Shown here piece after piece: positions 46,901 through 54,257 of a stretch of DNA of 64,000 nucleotides (position 1 is its first letter; every line of letters begins with the position of its first letter). The notes beneath the pieces were generated by a model. It worked only from the letters and a program-made list of their open reading frames with translations. It did not search any database and was not told the DNA's origin. The position numbers and the translations under genes are program-made. Source of the stretch: Molanna angustata (Eukaryota; Arthropoda; Insecta; Trichoptera; Molannidae); assembly GCA_963576475.1 (NCBI GenBank), contig OY754974.1, positions 11,242,904 through 11,306,903 of the forward strand, given 5' to 3'.

Positions 46901-49900
46901 CTACTTATTTTTTTTTGCAACATAAATTATATAGGTACACTTTATACACATCAAAGTTTAACAATTCCATTTTTTTCTACAAAAAATATACTTGATAACT
47001 TGATGCGGAACGTAAACTGCTTCACTAGGTTAAAAACCTGTTCTGAAGCAGCTTATAATTATCATTATATGGTTTAGGTGCGCGTGTGTGTCATTGTATG
47101 TTAACGAAAAGTAGATTATTTGTCAGTGTCTTGTCTGTTTTTTTACCCATTTTTTTGATCCCCATTTAAAGCTATTTATATTTTTAGTTTTCTTAGATTT
47201 AATTGGAAGCAAATTGAAAATTTTTACTCCAAGGAAATGAAAAGTTCTTTGTCCATAAGTCGACTTGGTCCTCGGCATCTGTATATTTGCTAGTTTAGTC
47301 TGTCGTGTAGTTTGGGTCGATTGGAAGTTGTTGAGGTGTGAATAAATATAGATGCAAATGTTTTTAGCGTAAAGCTTTGGTATGTCTGAGATTGATAGTT
47401 CAATCTGATAGTGATAGTTTAGTGATAGTTAGAGTATTGATAGTTCTCGGCTGAGGGTGTGCGAATATGTACATTAACTATTATTTTCAAAACGAATTTT
47501 TGGGCTTTAACTATTGGACCTATATTATTTGTTTTATAAGTACCACCCCACCCTATAATACCATATTATACTATTGAATGGTAAAGTGAATAAATAGTAC
47601 ATTGTATGGGCTCTAAAATTCATAAATTATCTGGTTTAATCATCTTGAAGACTTGAAAAATGTCAAACATTCATTCATCTATTGAGTCAGAATGGTTGAT
47701 TTTCTTTTCATTTGTTGATATACATATGTATTTGAATGTAAACTTCTATTCGTCTCAATAAATGTTTATTTATTTAAATGTACATAACTAGATAATAATA
47801 TATTAATATCAAATTAAGAATAATATATCAAATTATATTATTATAATATTGTTATTAAATTGTTATCGTTTCAATTATTTTCAAGATATCACAAAATAAA
47901 ATTAGAAGTTTACCTGGCGCTACTCTTTTTATTGGCATAACTCCTGTAATCTGGAACAAAGTCAGGAGACTCTTGGTGGTATGATAAAAACTGTCATGTT
48001 CATCCAACAGCAGTCCATCTTTATTAGTAATCTTGGCTTTAGTGTATGTTGAATCAGTTTTTTCTGAAATCGTTCATAACAGTACAATATTTTGCTTATA
48101 TTAAGTTTTTTTTAATTTGTTTATCAATTTTCGATTTTTTTTTATTTTTCCATATATCTCAAAAACCCTTAAAAATAGAACGTGATAAATTTGTATAAAT
48201 ATAGAAAAACATAGTATCTTAAACATATTTTTATGAAAAAGTTCCACGATTTCTCAAACTTTTTTTTAGTAAGAAATTTTTTTTTGTGATAAATAATGGG
48301 TTTAACTAACTATATTTCTATTTTTTAAATGTCAATAAACGCCGAAACACTCAAACTATATTATTTTTTTTAAATATATCTCAAATATTATTAATATATT
48401 CATATACAAGCATTTATGCTTATTTTAGGGAACGTATGAAGATGTATATGTACATACTTGTTTAACAAGGACATTCATTGTTTAAAAAAAAAATATTAAC
48501 ATACACCTATCATTTTTTGTAAAAATTAATTTAGTGACATCATTTTATACAATTTGTATGACAGAATACTCAATACTCAGGCTACTCTCATAGTTATATG
48601 GTACTTAATCCTTATATGTACCTAGGTATTACCAAGCTGTTTAAATATTCGGGGTAGGAAAAAAAGTCTTACTATCCTATCCTGACATACATGTTTTGTA
48701 ATAGTATAGGTAAACAATATCTTCAAACATTTAATAATTTGGATTTAAGAGTTTATAGTTTGATACGTATTATTCAACTAACATATTATCACCATCAAAA
48801 GTTGGATCGCATGTGTTACATGATACTAGTATTATTTTGTAATGTATGTACGTCATAAAGTATATGGCAAGGAACTGATTAGAATTTACCATAACTTAGG
48901 AATCGACTGTATGTTTTCTGAACAAAACTGTAAACAAAAATATTTTTGTAAGTAATTGTTTATGATTATTTATAGATATTCAATCAACTGCCAAATCACA
49001 ACGATATAATACATATACCTACAAAATATAAATGGAATCACTAAACACAAAACTCAAGTTAAAATTAGTTTCCGAGTTTATGAAGTTCATCGTATAAATG
49101 TAGGAAATTTCTCAAAGTTCACATCTGTTACTAATTAAAACTGTTTTTGTTCCATTGGATCTGAGCTTACTTGTGTTATCAAGTTTAGTGATAGTAATGT
49201 TGTGTAAGTCCTAGGTACCTAAATACTAACTCCTAACCGTACTGGAGTATTAAGTATTCTTAAATTAGCAATCGCGTTGCAGAGACATCCCTAACTAAAT
49301 ACTAAATACTACGCCAAACTTAAGGTCGATGGCGTATAATTTCACATTATTGTTTATGAAGAAAAGAGCTTTCTATGGGTTTAGAAAGCTATCTATCTCT
49401 TTTCAGACGTTTGACATTTAAGATGTTTGTTTGCTATATTAACAACACAAACATATGTAACCAACTTCACACGTATGGGGACTGTAAACGGCCCCTTCAC
49501 AGAACGCTAAATGAGCGACAAAAAATGCATTGCACGAAAAGTAACTCATGGAGCCCTCTAAAAATAACAATCGACGAATGTGAATAGAAGATTCACACTC
49601 GTGGACTGTCATTTGTGCATTGACAGGACAACCTTTAATCACCAGCGAAATCAGGTCCAGAAGATGGATTAGACATGTTGTCAGATCAGGTGAAGAAAGA
49701 GCCACAAAATGTATTCTGCAAAATAACCCTGTGGGCAAGAGACCCCTGGGAAGACCAAGGCAGAGATTGATGGACAATCTTACCCGAGATCTGAACGTGC
49801 TGAATGCTTGTGATGACTGGGAGTCCACTGCAGCTGATAGGAAGGCTTGGAAAGCTATTGTTCAGGAGGCTAAAGCTCTACCGGAGTTGTATAGCCATCG

Positions 49901-50523
49901 GAAGTAAGGAAGTAATTGTTAAATATATTACTTAGCTAAAATTAAATTATTTAAAAGAACCTTTAAAAGGTTTATAACTTGATTCATATAATATAGCTAA
50001 TGTAAATTTGTAATGTAAACTGTTGGTTCTGTAAATCAATACAATAAAATAAAATAAAAAGCATCTAAAGTCACACTTTTTATCCACATAACCACAAATT
50101 CACGTCTTTTTCCCTTTATCCCTCTTCCTTTCTCCTCTCCTAACCCCCATCCAATAAACATAGTGTATCTATCTGGTGTATTTTGTTTTTATATTTATTT
50201 TGCATTTTTAATTTCTTATTCATTTTTTCTTATTAATTATTCCTGTAACTGATTGAATTTACTATGGTGGTTGACTGGTAGAAATTGCCTGCGGGCAATA
50301 AGTTCGCCACGTTGTATATCACGATAATTTTTTTAATTAATATTATTATGTTCTCTAAAATTAAGTATTTATATTAAAATATTTTTTTACCTTCTCTCTC
50401 CATTTTCAAAGCATCCTGAGACTCCTTAAATCGCCTTACGTTTTCAAAATACTGCTTTTGGTTCGGATTCCTGGCATAGCGGATGCTTGTTGTACTATAT
50501 TCTTGGTTCATCGCGTTGTTCAT
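19782..50523 (-). CDS. Gr21a: Carbon dioxide gustatory receptor, Gr21a/Gr1 ortholog, nine exons
   Basis: Gr21a-type proteins act with Gr63a-type partners in antennal or palp sensory neurons to detect CO2. Nine coding exons on the minus strand join in phase to 459 aa (Drosophila Gr21a is about 447): 50523-50391, 48063-47914, 45658-45560, 36977-36805, 34256-34057, 24793-24648, 21615-21419, 20892-20731, 19901-19782. All have GT-AG ends. Hallmarks are TGVMPI (84-89), KRFDEVVYHIIF (142-153), LLPVASWRHGIQVAIFKNMW (162-181), FCSLWYINCTAFGTASK (248-264), LWVDLSHMMQQLGRAYSNMY (289-308), NPPIMNLDGYTNINREL (401-417) and the receptor signature TYLVVLMQF (427-435). About seven membrane segments lie near 110-127, 147-167, 200-222, 236-256, 308-326, 338-357 and 421-436. 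Gr63a is the main alternative, but the wording is that of Gr21a. No damage was seen, so it is probably functional. Introns total about 29 kb of mostly mobile DNA. Confidence 0.93.
20064..20252. mobile_element. Inverted-repeat locus with hammerhead-like core (Penelope-like terminus?)
   Basis: Arms of ~49 bp ('aaattatttatattgactta..actatagttttact' and its reverse complement) flank a ~90-bp middle. The middle contains CTGATGA, a perfect GGAC-gaaa-GTCC stem-loop and then AAAAACGTT at 20138-20175. The order CUGAUGA, stem II, (G)AAAC is the hammerhead core; the conserved G before AAA is replaced by A. Such motifs are known in Penelope-like element termini. It sits in the last intron of the receptor gene. 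Confidence 0.5.
20731..20892 (-). CDS. Gr21a: CO2 receptor exon 8
   Basis: Acceptor TAATACAG|GTGGGT, donor ACAACG|GTAAAT, phase 0 at both ends. Codes residues 367-420, including NPPIMNLDGYTNINREL, a stretch almost unchanged from fly Gr21a. Confidence 0.95.
21005..21245 (+). mobile_element. Degenerate LINE 3' fragment
   Basis: 'gatggcatgaccatgtgagtgg' and 'gcaatgtatgagatgatgtg' correspond to the same region of the fragments at 24885 and 46205. All frames are broken. Confidence 0.5.
21419..21615 (-). CDS. Gr21a: CO2 receptor exon 7
   Basis: Acceptor TTTTTAAG|GTCGAG, donor AGAAAG|GTAAAA. Codes residues 301-366: GRAYSNMYGIYCLVIFFTTI through FIICNEAYHASRK, two membrane segments. Confidence 0.95.
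22062..23074. repeat. Internal segment bounded by inverted palindromic motifs
   Basis: 'atgtcccctctaggggacat' followed by 'tgggcct' at 22062-22088 is mirrored by 'aggccca' followed by 'atgtcccctgtaggggacat' at 23047-23074. These resemble the outer right end of the 1.5-kb element. The segment between carries the R1-type LINE tail. Confidence 0.6.
22128..22647 (+). mobile_element. R1-clade LINE ORF2 C-terminal fragment
   Basis: The + frame reads the R1/TRAS-type tail: ATILDWQKSWDESSTGRWTH, RIIKDIKTW, LTQAFTGHGVFIQYTHKIGK, the finger CMYCEEEDDVEHTFFRC, RWVSEREALERELGGPLEP, and a stop at 22645. The frame is open throughout but the RT domain is missing. It lies inside the 1.5-kb nested element, so it was either captured or inserted there. 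Confidence 0.85.
24480..24647 (-). repeat. Tandem copies of the exon 6 splice-donor segment
   Basis: Reading the minus strand outward from exon 6, the junction motif (GATCTTTCACATATGATGCA then ACAATTGG|GTAAGTACC) is followed by about three diverged copies of ~35-45 bp. Two have ATAAGT where the true donor has GTAAGT; the most distal (near 24505) reads TTGTGTAAGTG and keeps a GT. Confidence 0.7.
24648..24793 (-). CDS. Gr21a: CO2 receptor exon 6
   Basis: Acceptor TTATTTCAG|GTATAT, donor TTGG|GTAAGT. Codes residues 252-300: YINCTAFGTASKGLARNL and EYRNLWVDLSHMMQQL. Confidence 0.95.
24885..25160 (+). mobile_element. LINE 3' fragment
   Basis: 'attcaacacattaagatggt', 'ttacattgcagataggaata', 'ggccatccaagaaaggcatgg' and a tail with 'ggcattcggttctctctgcc' match the fragment at 46205-46500. 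The frames show decayed LRWFCHMGKVNEE...GRGHPRKAW-type wording. Confidence 0.65.
25463..27529. mobile_element. Probable hAT-like element remnant
   Basis: The left end CAGAGATGTGC and right end GCACATCTCG are inverted. Just inside each end lie many copies of AAATGCAAAATG-type motifs on both strands (25480-25640 and 27370-27510), as expected of subterminal transposase-binding repeats. The ~1.7-kb interior shows only short broken frames (for example minus 26258-26073), and I cannot identify a transposase. The boundary duplication is not clear. Confidence 0.5.
27615..28667 (+). repeat. Helentron-like copy H3
   Basis: Starts CCAACTGTCGATTTG after a T and ends ...CAACTAG before a T. A subterminal ATCGACAGTTGG near the 3' end is the reverse complement of the 5' CCAACTGTCGAT. 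It carries the longest microsatellite of the set, a ~75-bp GT run at 27821-27897. It lies in receptor intron 5, sense strand opposite to the gene. Confidence 0.9.
28676..29734 (+). repeat. Helentron-like copy H4
   Basis: Same ends as H3, and only eight bases separate it from H3 (tattaat spacer). Its 3' CTAG is followed by a single T and then the start of H5, giving a head-to-tail junction. Confidence 0.9.
29736..30762 (+). repeat. Helentron-like copy H5
   Basis: Directly abuts H4 through CTAG-T-CCAAC. The microsatellite is (GT)n mixed with GTCT. It ends in CTAG at 30759-30762 and is followed by an extra 3' terminus. Confidence 0.9.
30763..30836 (+). repeat. Extra Helentron 3' terminus (solo end)
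   Basis: The last ~74 bp of the family ('tagtttggtacatattcttc' through 'acatgcaactag') is repeated once more immediately after H5, without a matching 5' part. This gives two consecutive 3' termini. Confidence 0.8.
30861..31837 (+). repeat. Helentron-like copy H6
   Basis: Begins 24 bases after the extra terminus, has a short microsatellite, and ends CTAG at 31834-31837. The 3' third shares 'ttgataggtacttaatctcc' with H5, so the two are closest relatives. Confidence 0.9.
31845..32230 (+). mobile_element. Probable retroposon tail
   Basis: The stretch ends in 'aataaataaatacataaataaataaatg' and contains frames with LINE-tail-like wording but no firm motif. Identity is uncertain. Confidence 0.3.
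32430..32790 (+). mobile_element. LINE 3' end fragment (GRPATRWRDSW type)
   Basis: Frames read KLRTCVP.WA...RVRNEDKMRR then RGRRRQWRDHIERMGDNRLP, RARGRPATRWRDSWTSRSQE, a stop and a 'gaggaagaagaagaa' tail. Same family as 11224 and 15515. Confidence 0.75.
33168..33248 (-). mobile_element. SINE family 2, head fragment
   Basis: The minus strand carries a tRNA-like head with A-box 'ggcagagcggctagcgcgct' and B-box-like 'gggttcgg', ending 'cgatttcgttcacctc'. The tail part is missing. Confidence 0.6.
33337..33361. repeat. (TATAT)n microsatellite
   Basis: 'tattatattatattatatta' runs here; the unit is five bases. Confidence 0.7.
34057..34256 (-). CDS. Gr21a: CO2 receptor exon 5
   Basis: Acceptor TTTTTTTCAG|TTGAAA, donor CTCTG|GTAAGT. 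Codes residues 186-251: GEPIIFPNLYILTWTLCIFS, YYLQPDFELWHTFAYYHIIA, and MLNGFCSL. Two membrane segments. Confidence 0.95.
34325..34485. mobile_element. Foldback MITE, copy 1
   Basis: Arms 'cccccttagacagcgtgtca' through 'aagtgacagttg' and the reverse complement fold around 'tcacgtgacttg'. The right arm has a 12-base duplication (ttttttttcttg). Copy 2 is at 36145-36335. Confidence 0.75.
34690..34800 (+). repeat. Interspersed repeat family D, copy 1
   Basis: 'cttttataaggtaatgcgta', 'gcaggttactccacattgtgg' and 'atgccgtg' match 51830-51925 and, reversed, 53512-53600. The end of this copy runs into the minisatellite at 34781. Confidence 0.65.
34781..35208 (+). repeat. 46-50-bp minisatellite, nine units
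   Basis: Nine units of the form 'tggaattatatcgtgattat' + 'atgtacatactatgttggta' + 'catgaa' run head to tail. The first unit reads 'tggaattatgccgtg', matching the end of repeat family D, so the array appears to have grown from that terminus. It lies in receptor intron 4. Confidence 0.85.
35650..35822 (-). mobile_element. tRNA-derived SINE family 2, near-complete
   Basis: The minus strand reads a tRNA-like head ('gatggcagagcggttagcgc', B box GAGTTCGAATAC), a body 'cgatttcgttcacctata', 'gcatttatgcttattttagg', 'gaacgtaggaagatgtatat', 'gtacttgtttaacaaggaca', and an A/T tail. Other copies: 33168, 36360, 48410, 52120, 54258. Confidence 0.75.
36145..36335. mobile_element. Foldback MITE, copy 2
   Basis: It shares 'ctagacgacgtgtcattta', 'ctcaagaaaagataactcaa' and 'tgtatggaagtgacagttg' with copy 1. 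An additional partial arm (36150-36200) precedes it, so this copy is rearranged. Confidence 0.7.
36360..36530 (-). mobile_element. tRNA-derived SINE family 2, partial
   Basis: Shows the tail and middle ('atgaatatgtccttgttaaa', 'cctacgttccctaaaataag', 'ggtgaacgaaatcggtcgag') and most of the tRNA-like head in reverse, then breaks off at 'cccagcgcg'. Confidence 0.65.
36805..36977 (-). CDS. Gr21a: CO2 receptor exon 4
   Basis: Acceptor TTAACTTTCAG|TCGG, donor TACCAA|GTAAGA. Codes residues 128-185: DKRFDEVVYHIIF and LLPVASWRHGIQVAIFKNMW. Confidence 0.95.
36985..37650. other. Intron interval, nothing recognised
   Basis: AT-rich DNA in receptor intron 3. One 'gataaatc..' block near 37285 and 37515 recurs in inverted order, with no further structure. 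Confidence 0.5.
37657..37876 (-). pseudogene. DDE transposase fragment
   Basis: The minus frame reads RRGLFELDHIYASRACFLRT, then YFENKISQLYDPVFLDETWI, then FARGFAKKSWHNDDIRSIKK, ending GEGKR and a stop. The FLDETW block holds the first catalytic Asp of the insect DDE-superfamily transposases of Tc1/mariner style. Only ~70 residues survive, and Helentron copy H7 interrupts the upstream side at 37878. A relic of a DNA transposon. Confidence 0.65.
37879..38904 (+). repeat. Helentron-like copy H7
   Basis: Full ends (CCAAC...CTAG), flanked by T on both sides. It is inserted next to the DDE transposase fragment and shares the variants 'ttgttacttcatc' and 'catgcaatttgcat' with H8. Confidence 0.9.
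38910..39915. other. Intron interval, nothing recognised
   Basis: AT-rich, no protein-like frame or clear repeat. Confidence 0.5.
39918..40078 (-). repeat. Interspersed repeat family E, copy 1
   Basis: The reverse complement 'ctccgcatatggggacagtt' and 'ggccccttcgcagaacgc' plus 'catggagccctttagaatag' matches copies at 49455-49610, 55155-55330 and 55680-55890. Confidence 0.65.
40228..41220 (+). repeat. Helentron-like copy H8
   Basis: Complete ends, with the shortest microsatellite of the intronic set. Its CTAG (41217-41220) is followed by TT and H9, a head-to-tail junction. Confidence 0.9.
41223..42295 (+). repeat. Helentron-like copy H9
   Basis: The 5' half matches H8 nearly base for base and has a long GTCT/GTGT tract (41426-41522). 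The 3' third has the H2-type variants 'caatatcaaagaagac' and 'cctaggtacatgtgttg', so this copy is a mosaic. Confidence 0.9.
42306..43333 (+). repeat. Helentron-like copy H10
   Basis: Begins ten bases after H9 (spacer 'taaatatatt'). Like H9 it joins an H8-type 5' part to an H2-type 3' part. Confidence 0.9.
43340..44550. other. Intron interval with recurring GGACAT motifs
   Basis: No gene was recognised. Short motifs 'catggaacggacat', 'catggaatggacat' and 'catgaagcggacat' occur at 44131-44380, with the reverse form further right (45130-45160). Confidence 0.4.
44555..44830 (-). mobile_element. Degenerate LINE reverse-transcriptase 3' region
   Basis: The minus strand reads broken pieces of SQRAMERTMLG(I)SLRD and later 'gaggaggccttcgttc' with a (GAA)n tail at the low-coordinate end. 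Multiple stops and shifts are present. Only a tail is shared with 52472-52540. Confidence 0.55.
45560..45658 (-). CDS. Gr21a: CO2 receptor exon 3
   Basis: Acceptor TTTTTCAG|AAACTG, donor AATGG|GTAAAT. Codes residues 95-127, with the first membrane segment TFWAYLIWGAESVIVVM. Confidence 0.92.
46112..46205 (+). repeat. TATG/TGTG-rich simple repeat
   Basis: Runs of 'gtatgtgtgtttatatgta' type units lead directly into the LINE fragment. Confidence 0.7.
46205..46500 (+). mobile_element. LINE 3' fragment
   Basis: Reads KVNTLRWFGHMGRMNKEGLT, KKIYIADRNGMRGWGRPRKG, then loses frame. The tail 'ttcggttctctctgcctacc' is shared with 24885 and 11476. Confidence 0.7.
46600..46835 (+). mobile_element. RTE-like LINE C-terminal fragment
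   Basis: The frame reads RHDSVISRILKWKPW, GVGRPLKRWTDDIVRHA, GWQQTAQDRTKWKSLEEA, and stops; the tail is 'gagaagaagagaaa'. Confidence 0.75.
47110..47345 (-). mobile_element. CR1/Rex-like LINE C-terminal fragment
   Basis: The minus frame reads LANIQMPRTKSTYGQRTFHF, LGVKIFNLLPIKSKK and INSFKWGSKKWVKK, the usual end of this LINE group. 5'-truncated. Confidence 0.65.
47914..48063 (-). CDS. Gr21a: CO2 receptor exon 2
   Basis: Acceptor GATTTCAG|AAAAAA, donor CCAG|GTAAAC. Codes residues 45-94, with DSFYHTTKSLLTLFQITGVM and PIKRVAP near the start of the receptor core. Confidence 0.93.
48120..48829 (+). repeat. Helentron-like copy H11, 5'-deleted and old
   Basis: The 3' two-thirds of the family is recognisable from 'ttttccatatatctc' to 'ttggatcgcatgtgttacatgatactag', with many substitutions. 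A SINE family 2 tail (48410-48492) is inserted in it. It lies in receptor intron 1. Confidence 0.7.
48410..48492 (+). mobile_element. SINE family 2 tail inserted in H11
   Basis: 'gcatttatgcttattttagg', 'gaacgtatgaagatgtatat', 'cttgtttaacaaggacattc' and a 10-A run match the tail of the SINE at 35650. Confidence 0.65.
49455..49610 (+). repeat. Interspersed repeat family E, copy 2
   Basis: 'cacgtatggggactgtaaac', 'ggccccttcacagaacgcta', 'gcacgaaaagtaactcatgg' and 'agattcacactcgtggactgtc' are shared with 55155 and 55680. Confidence 0.65.
49615..50058 (+). mobile_element. LINE C-terminal fragment with poly-A
   Basis: The frame reads SRRWIRHVVRSGEERATKCI, GKRPLGRPRQRLMDNL, DWESTAADRKAWKAIVQEAK and a stop at 49905. 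It is followed by a UTR and 'aataaaataaaataaaa'. It lies in the first receptor intron, antisense to the gene. Confidence 0.75.
50391..50523 (-). CDS. Gr21a: CO2 receptor exon 1 (start)
   Basis: ATG at 50523-50521 opens MNNAMNQEYSTTSIRYARNP, and the exon ends GAAG|GTAAAA. An in-frame TAG lies upstream (about 50583) with no ATG between, so this is the first possible start; Met5 is an alternative. TTTCAG at about 50593 suggests a further upstream non-coding exon. Confidence 0.8.
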
Positions 50524-50809
50524 GATGATATTAGGCAAGTTATCAAGAATATTTTTGTAGTTCTGGTGACTGACTTTACTTATCTACTTCCTGAAATTTG
50601 AAAAATATTAGTGATTGACATAATCATAGGTACCTACTGATTATTATTAGTATTTACACCCTACATCTTTTAACTATTTTTAATTTTCATAACTAAATTG
50701 TACACAACCAAAACATGGTATACTTAGCTTAAAATAAACACGCATATTTTTCTTATTACATATACCAAAAAATACATTATTTTTATAAGCAACATACCAA
50801 ATAAGTTGG

Positions 50810-51260
50810 GTTGGTTTGGACCACCTCACTAGGCCAGGCCTATTCCGAGGTGGTAGACTAGTTACATCATATAAATTACTAAATCATTGCTGTAATATAG
50901 AATGTTTGTGTAGCCCATGTTTCACTAATTAAGTCCTATGTTAGTAGTTTTGTCGTGTATGTTGTTATGAAATGAAAATTTGCTGATAATAGTTGATCCC
51001 TTTGTTATACGATATACTCGTATAACCATGTTTGTATTGTATGTTTAAGTCTTGTATTTTCTATTAAATGTATGTTTTTTATATCTTTAACTAAATTTAG
51101 GATCTTTGGAGCCAAGTACCTATTGATAATGTCTTTGTGCGTATGTAGTGTTTGTCTTCGGAGTGATTAGTTGATGTCTGTGTCTTGTATAATGGGAATG
51201 ATGAGCAGTGATATGGTTTTTCTTATCATTTATATAAACACAATTATTAAACTGAAAAAA
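50810..51260 (+). other. Possible retroposon 3' region, unclassified
   Basis: Contains a hairpin-like 'accacctcactaggcc'/'ggcctattccgaggtggt' near 50820-50870 and ends in an A-rich run at 51254-51270. No frame. Upstream of the receptor gene. Confidence 0.3.
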
Positions 51261-51439
51261 AAATAAAAAAATATATTAAACGATTAAGGAAAGTATTATA
51301 GTTGTAAAAATTCTTCTAATCAATTCGTTCTTTCCGATATTCGTTCAAGCATTAAGTACCTAAGTATTGGACATATAATATATGTATAAGTATTGGATAC
51401 ATACATATATATATATTTTATATTTATTATTATTAATAT

Positions 51440-51645
51440 AAGTATTGGACACCTGTCCTGAAGGAAGAAGAAGCAGAGGGAGACCTAGGATGAGATGGCT
51501 GGACGACATCGAGGGCGATATAAGAGCGATCGGACAGACAAATTGGAGGAGACTTGCTGTCGACAGGGGGGGATTGAGGCAGTTTCTTGAGAAGGCCAAG
51601 GCCCACAACGGGCCGTAGCGCCATTGCTGATGATGATATTAGTAC
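51440..51645 (+). mobile_element. RTE-like LINE C-terminal fragment
   Basis: The + frame reads GRPRMRWLDDIEGDIRA, QTNWRRLAVDRGGLRQFLEK, AKAHNGP and stop, then 'gctgatgatgat'. 5'-truncated. Confidence 0.75.
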
Positions 51646-51829
51646 AAAAATGTGTAATGGAAAATGTATAATTTGGCCTACTGTTAAAGGATTGAACTTT
51701 GAAACCGATAAGCTCAAGAAGGTCAGGGCAGTCTATTATGGTATGTATTATTTATATGTACCAGGGTACCAGGGTCAATCATAAACTAGATTTTTTTAAG
51801 GATAAATACTCTGCATTGCTAGGTGTGTG

Positions 51830-51925
51830 GGGGTACACAGAAGTGTTGTGCTTCCTTTTTATAAGGAAATGCACACCCGAACACTTGCCGCTGGTTACCC
51901 CACATTGTGGGATATGCCGTGTATG
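51830..51925 (+). repeat. Interspersed repeat family D, copy 2
   Basis: 'tttataaggaaatgcacac', 'ccgctggttaccccacattg' and 'tgggatatgccgtgtatg' are shared with 34690 and 53512. Confidence 0.65.
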
Positions 51926-52119
51926 TAATTTATTTATTTAAGATGAGCTATATATGTTATTTATTATTTTGACGATTGACGTCGCATAAGCGGTAAGTTG
52001 TTTGCCTTTGATGCCGGTGTTCTGGGTTCGATTGCCAAAACAGAAGAAATTTCTTTAAATTCATTTTTCACGCAAATATTATTTATATGGACAATATTTT
52101 GCTGCCATTTGGCAATAAG

Positions 52120-52296
52120 ATAGGTGGTTGCAGAGCGTTTAGCGCACTGGATTAGTAATCCAGTGGTCGCGAGTTCGAATCCTGCCACGACCGATTTCGT
52201 TCACCTATAGCACAAGCATACGCTTAATTTAGAAAGTGTATGAGAATGTATGTGTTCTTGTTAAAAAGAGATACCTATTCATTCTTAAAAAAAATA
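52120..52296 (+). mobile_element. tRNA-derived SINE family 2
   Basis: tRNA-like head 'gttgcagagcgtttagcgc', 'ctggattagtaatccag', B box GAGTTCGAATCC at 52172-52183, body 'cgatttcgttcacctatagc', and tail to the A run at 52288. A separate tRNA-like fragment (51970-52035, with GGTTCGATTGCC) lies just before it. Confidence 0.75.
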
Positions 52297-52369
52297 TTCT
52301 CGCCACTTACCTCCAAACGATGTTAAAATATAATATAGGTATTTCATCTAAAAACACGACTAGTTTCAA

Positions 52370-52977
52370 GAACTACCTTTCTCTTTCTCAGGTGAGTTTA
52401 ACACAGCAACTATATAAAGAATTTGGAGTTTTAAAACTAGATAGCATATTTAAAAGAAGTGCAGTATTTCAAACTTCTCTTCTTCTCAGCCCAATCCCGT
52501 CCACTCCTGGACGAAGGCCTCCTCCATCTCCTTCCACGATAATATTGATTTTTATTGATAACAATGATAATATTGATATAATAAGCTCCCGTCCTCGCTC
52601 AGAGGGACAAATTAAGGTTCCAAAATACAATACATCAACCATGCAGCATCACTATTCTTACCTAGGAATAAACTGTTATAATAAACTTTCTTTAGATATA
52701 AGAAAAATTAAACCTTTTGTAAAATTTAAAAAAGTATACAATAATTTTATATTCTGAAAACACTGTTAAGCAATTATGTATCTAATGTAATATCTTTTAT
52801 GTACCTATTATGGACTTGAAATAATTGCTACGCTCTTCCTCCGCTGAACACGAGATTTACTCTTTCAGTGGAGTAATACGTACCTATAATATAAATGTAT
52901 TAATTGTAAGAAATATTATATACCTTTGAACCAATATATTATTTTGCAATAAATAAATAAATTAATAAAAAAAATAC
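52370..52977 (+). mobile_element. CR1-like LINE C-terminal fragment with internal insertion
   Basis: The frame reads LTQQLYKEFGVLKLDSIFKR, is interrupted near 52472-52555, and resumes with HHYSYLGINCYNKLSLDIRK, PFVKFKKVYNNFIF and stop at 52755. The UTR ends in 'aataaataaataaattaataaaa'. The insert carries 'cccgtccactcctggacg' also seen at 44575 and is flanked by 'gataatattgat'. Confidence 0.7.
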
Positions 52978-53511
52978 AATGTTATGTTTTTATTTAATAT
53001 ATTTTAATTGAATTTCCACAAGGTAAAAGCGTCTACATTTGAATATTAATAAAAATAATTGTTATTTTAGTTTTTCTATTATTTTTCAGACTCACCTTTA
53101 TAATAATTTAATACATCGGCAGGTAGAAATGTTTGTTATTGAATGAAATCTATCGCCGAGTGTTTCTAGGAAAAATTTATTATTATAGCAATATTATTCT
53201 TCTACGAATTCAATTTTATAAGTATTATGCATATACAACGATCCATCGGCTAATATTTTCAGTACTGAATATACCCTTGGGGTTAAAATTTCAACTGTAA
53301 AATACCTCTGAAATTCATTATAAGCGGTGTCCAAGTAAAACATTTTCTCGTGATGTAATAAACAAATTTTTTAATTTATTCTAAAATAAATTAACAAAAT
53401 TCATACTAAACCTACTAAGGTACCTACTATGTAATTCAGAGAATTCAATATATAGGTACTTAATGAATTCTCCAACATTCTCTTTATAAAGGGTTTTGTT
53501 TTTCATAACAT

Positions 53512-53610
53512 CACGGCATATCCCAAAATGTGGGGTAACCAGCGACAGGTGTGGGGTTGTGCATATCTTATAAAAGGAGACAGGACACTTGCATGTATAG
53601 CCACACGCCA
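53512..53610 (-). repeat. Interspersed repeat family D, copy 3 (reversed)
   Basis: The reverse complement gives 'ttataagatatgcacaacc', 'tgtcgctggttaccccacat' and 'ggatatgccgtgatg'. Confidence 0.65.
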
Positions 53611-53619
53611 GTGTCAGAA

Positions 53620-54000
53620 TATGTGGTGAACCTAAGGGTTTTTTACGGATGAAAATGTATTTTTATGAATTTTTTTTTAATGATTGAATTGACAGTTGCG
53701 TCATGGGTATCAGAATGAACATAATTTTTCTTTTTTAGAGTTTTAAACATAACCAATAACTTTCTGTATTTGCTTCTTGTGTAACCCAATATGAATCTAA
53801 TCCTGAATCCAATATATATTTTTGTGTTTTTTTCTCTTTCTTTTTGTTGACTTTTCTGTTATTTTTTTTTTTTTTTAATTATTATATGTTATATTTAAGT
53901 TTTCATTGTTATATTATTAGTTACTGAGAATTGCACCTCTCAGCGAAACTTTGTTTCTTGAGAGCAAGTATCTAAATAAATAAAATTAAAATAAAATAAA
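53620..54000 (+). mobile_element. Possible LINE 3' UTR tail
   Basis: Ends 'ctaaataaataaaattaaaa' plus further AAAAT units after a T-rich stretch. No frame; inferred from the tail only. Confidence 0.3.
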
Positions 54001-54257
54001 ATAAATCATTATTATCTTCATTATAAAATAATAAGTGTATCCCTTTATTAATAAATTCACAAATTATTTAATAATGCAACACATGCTTATATTTGACAAA
54101 GTAAATATATTCAAAACAGTACATATCAAAATAGTTTTACAAATTAAAAACAAATTCCAAAATACATTTAGTATCAAAACATGTGTCTTTTACGTCACTT
54201 ACGTCACTATCAAATATTTTAGTGCGAATTAAACGTATATTTTTTTTTAATTTTTTT

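Noticed and set aside
19782..50523. Sugar-type or fructose-type gustatory receptor
   Set aside because: My first reading from the TYLVVLMQF end. The NPPIMNLDGY, LWVDLSHMMQQLGRAYSNMY and LLPVASWRHG blocks belong to the Gr21a CO2 receptor clade instead.
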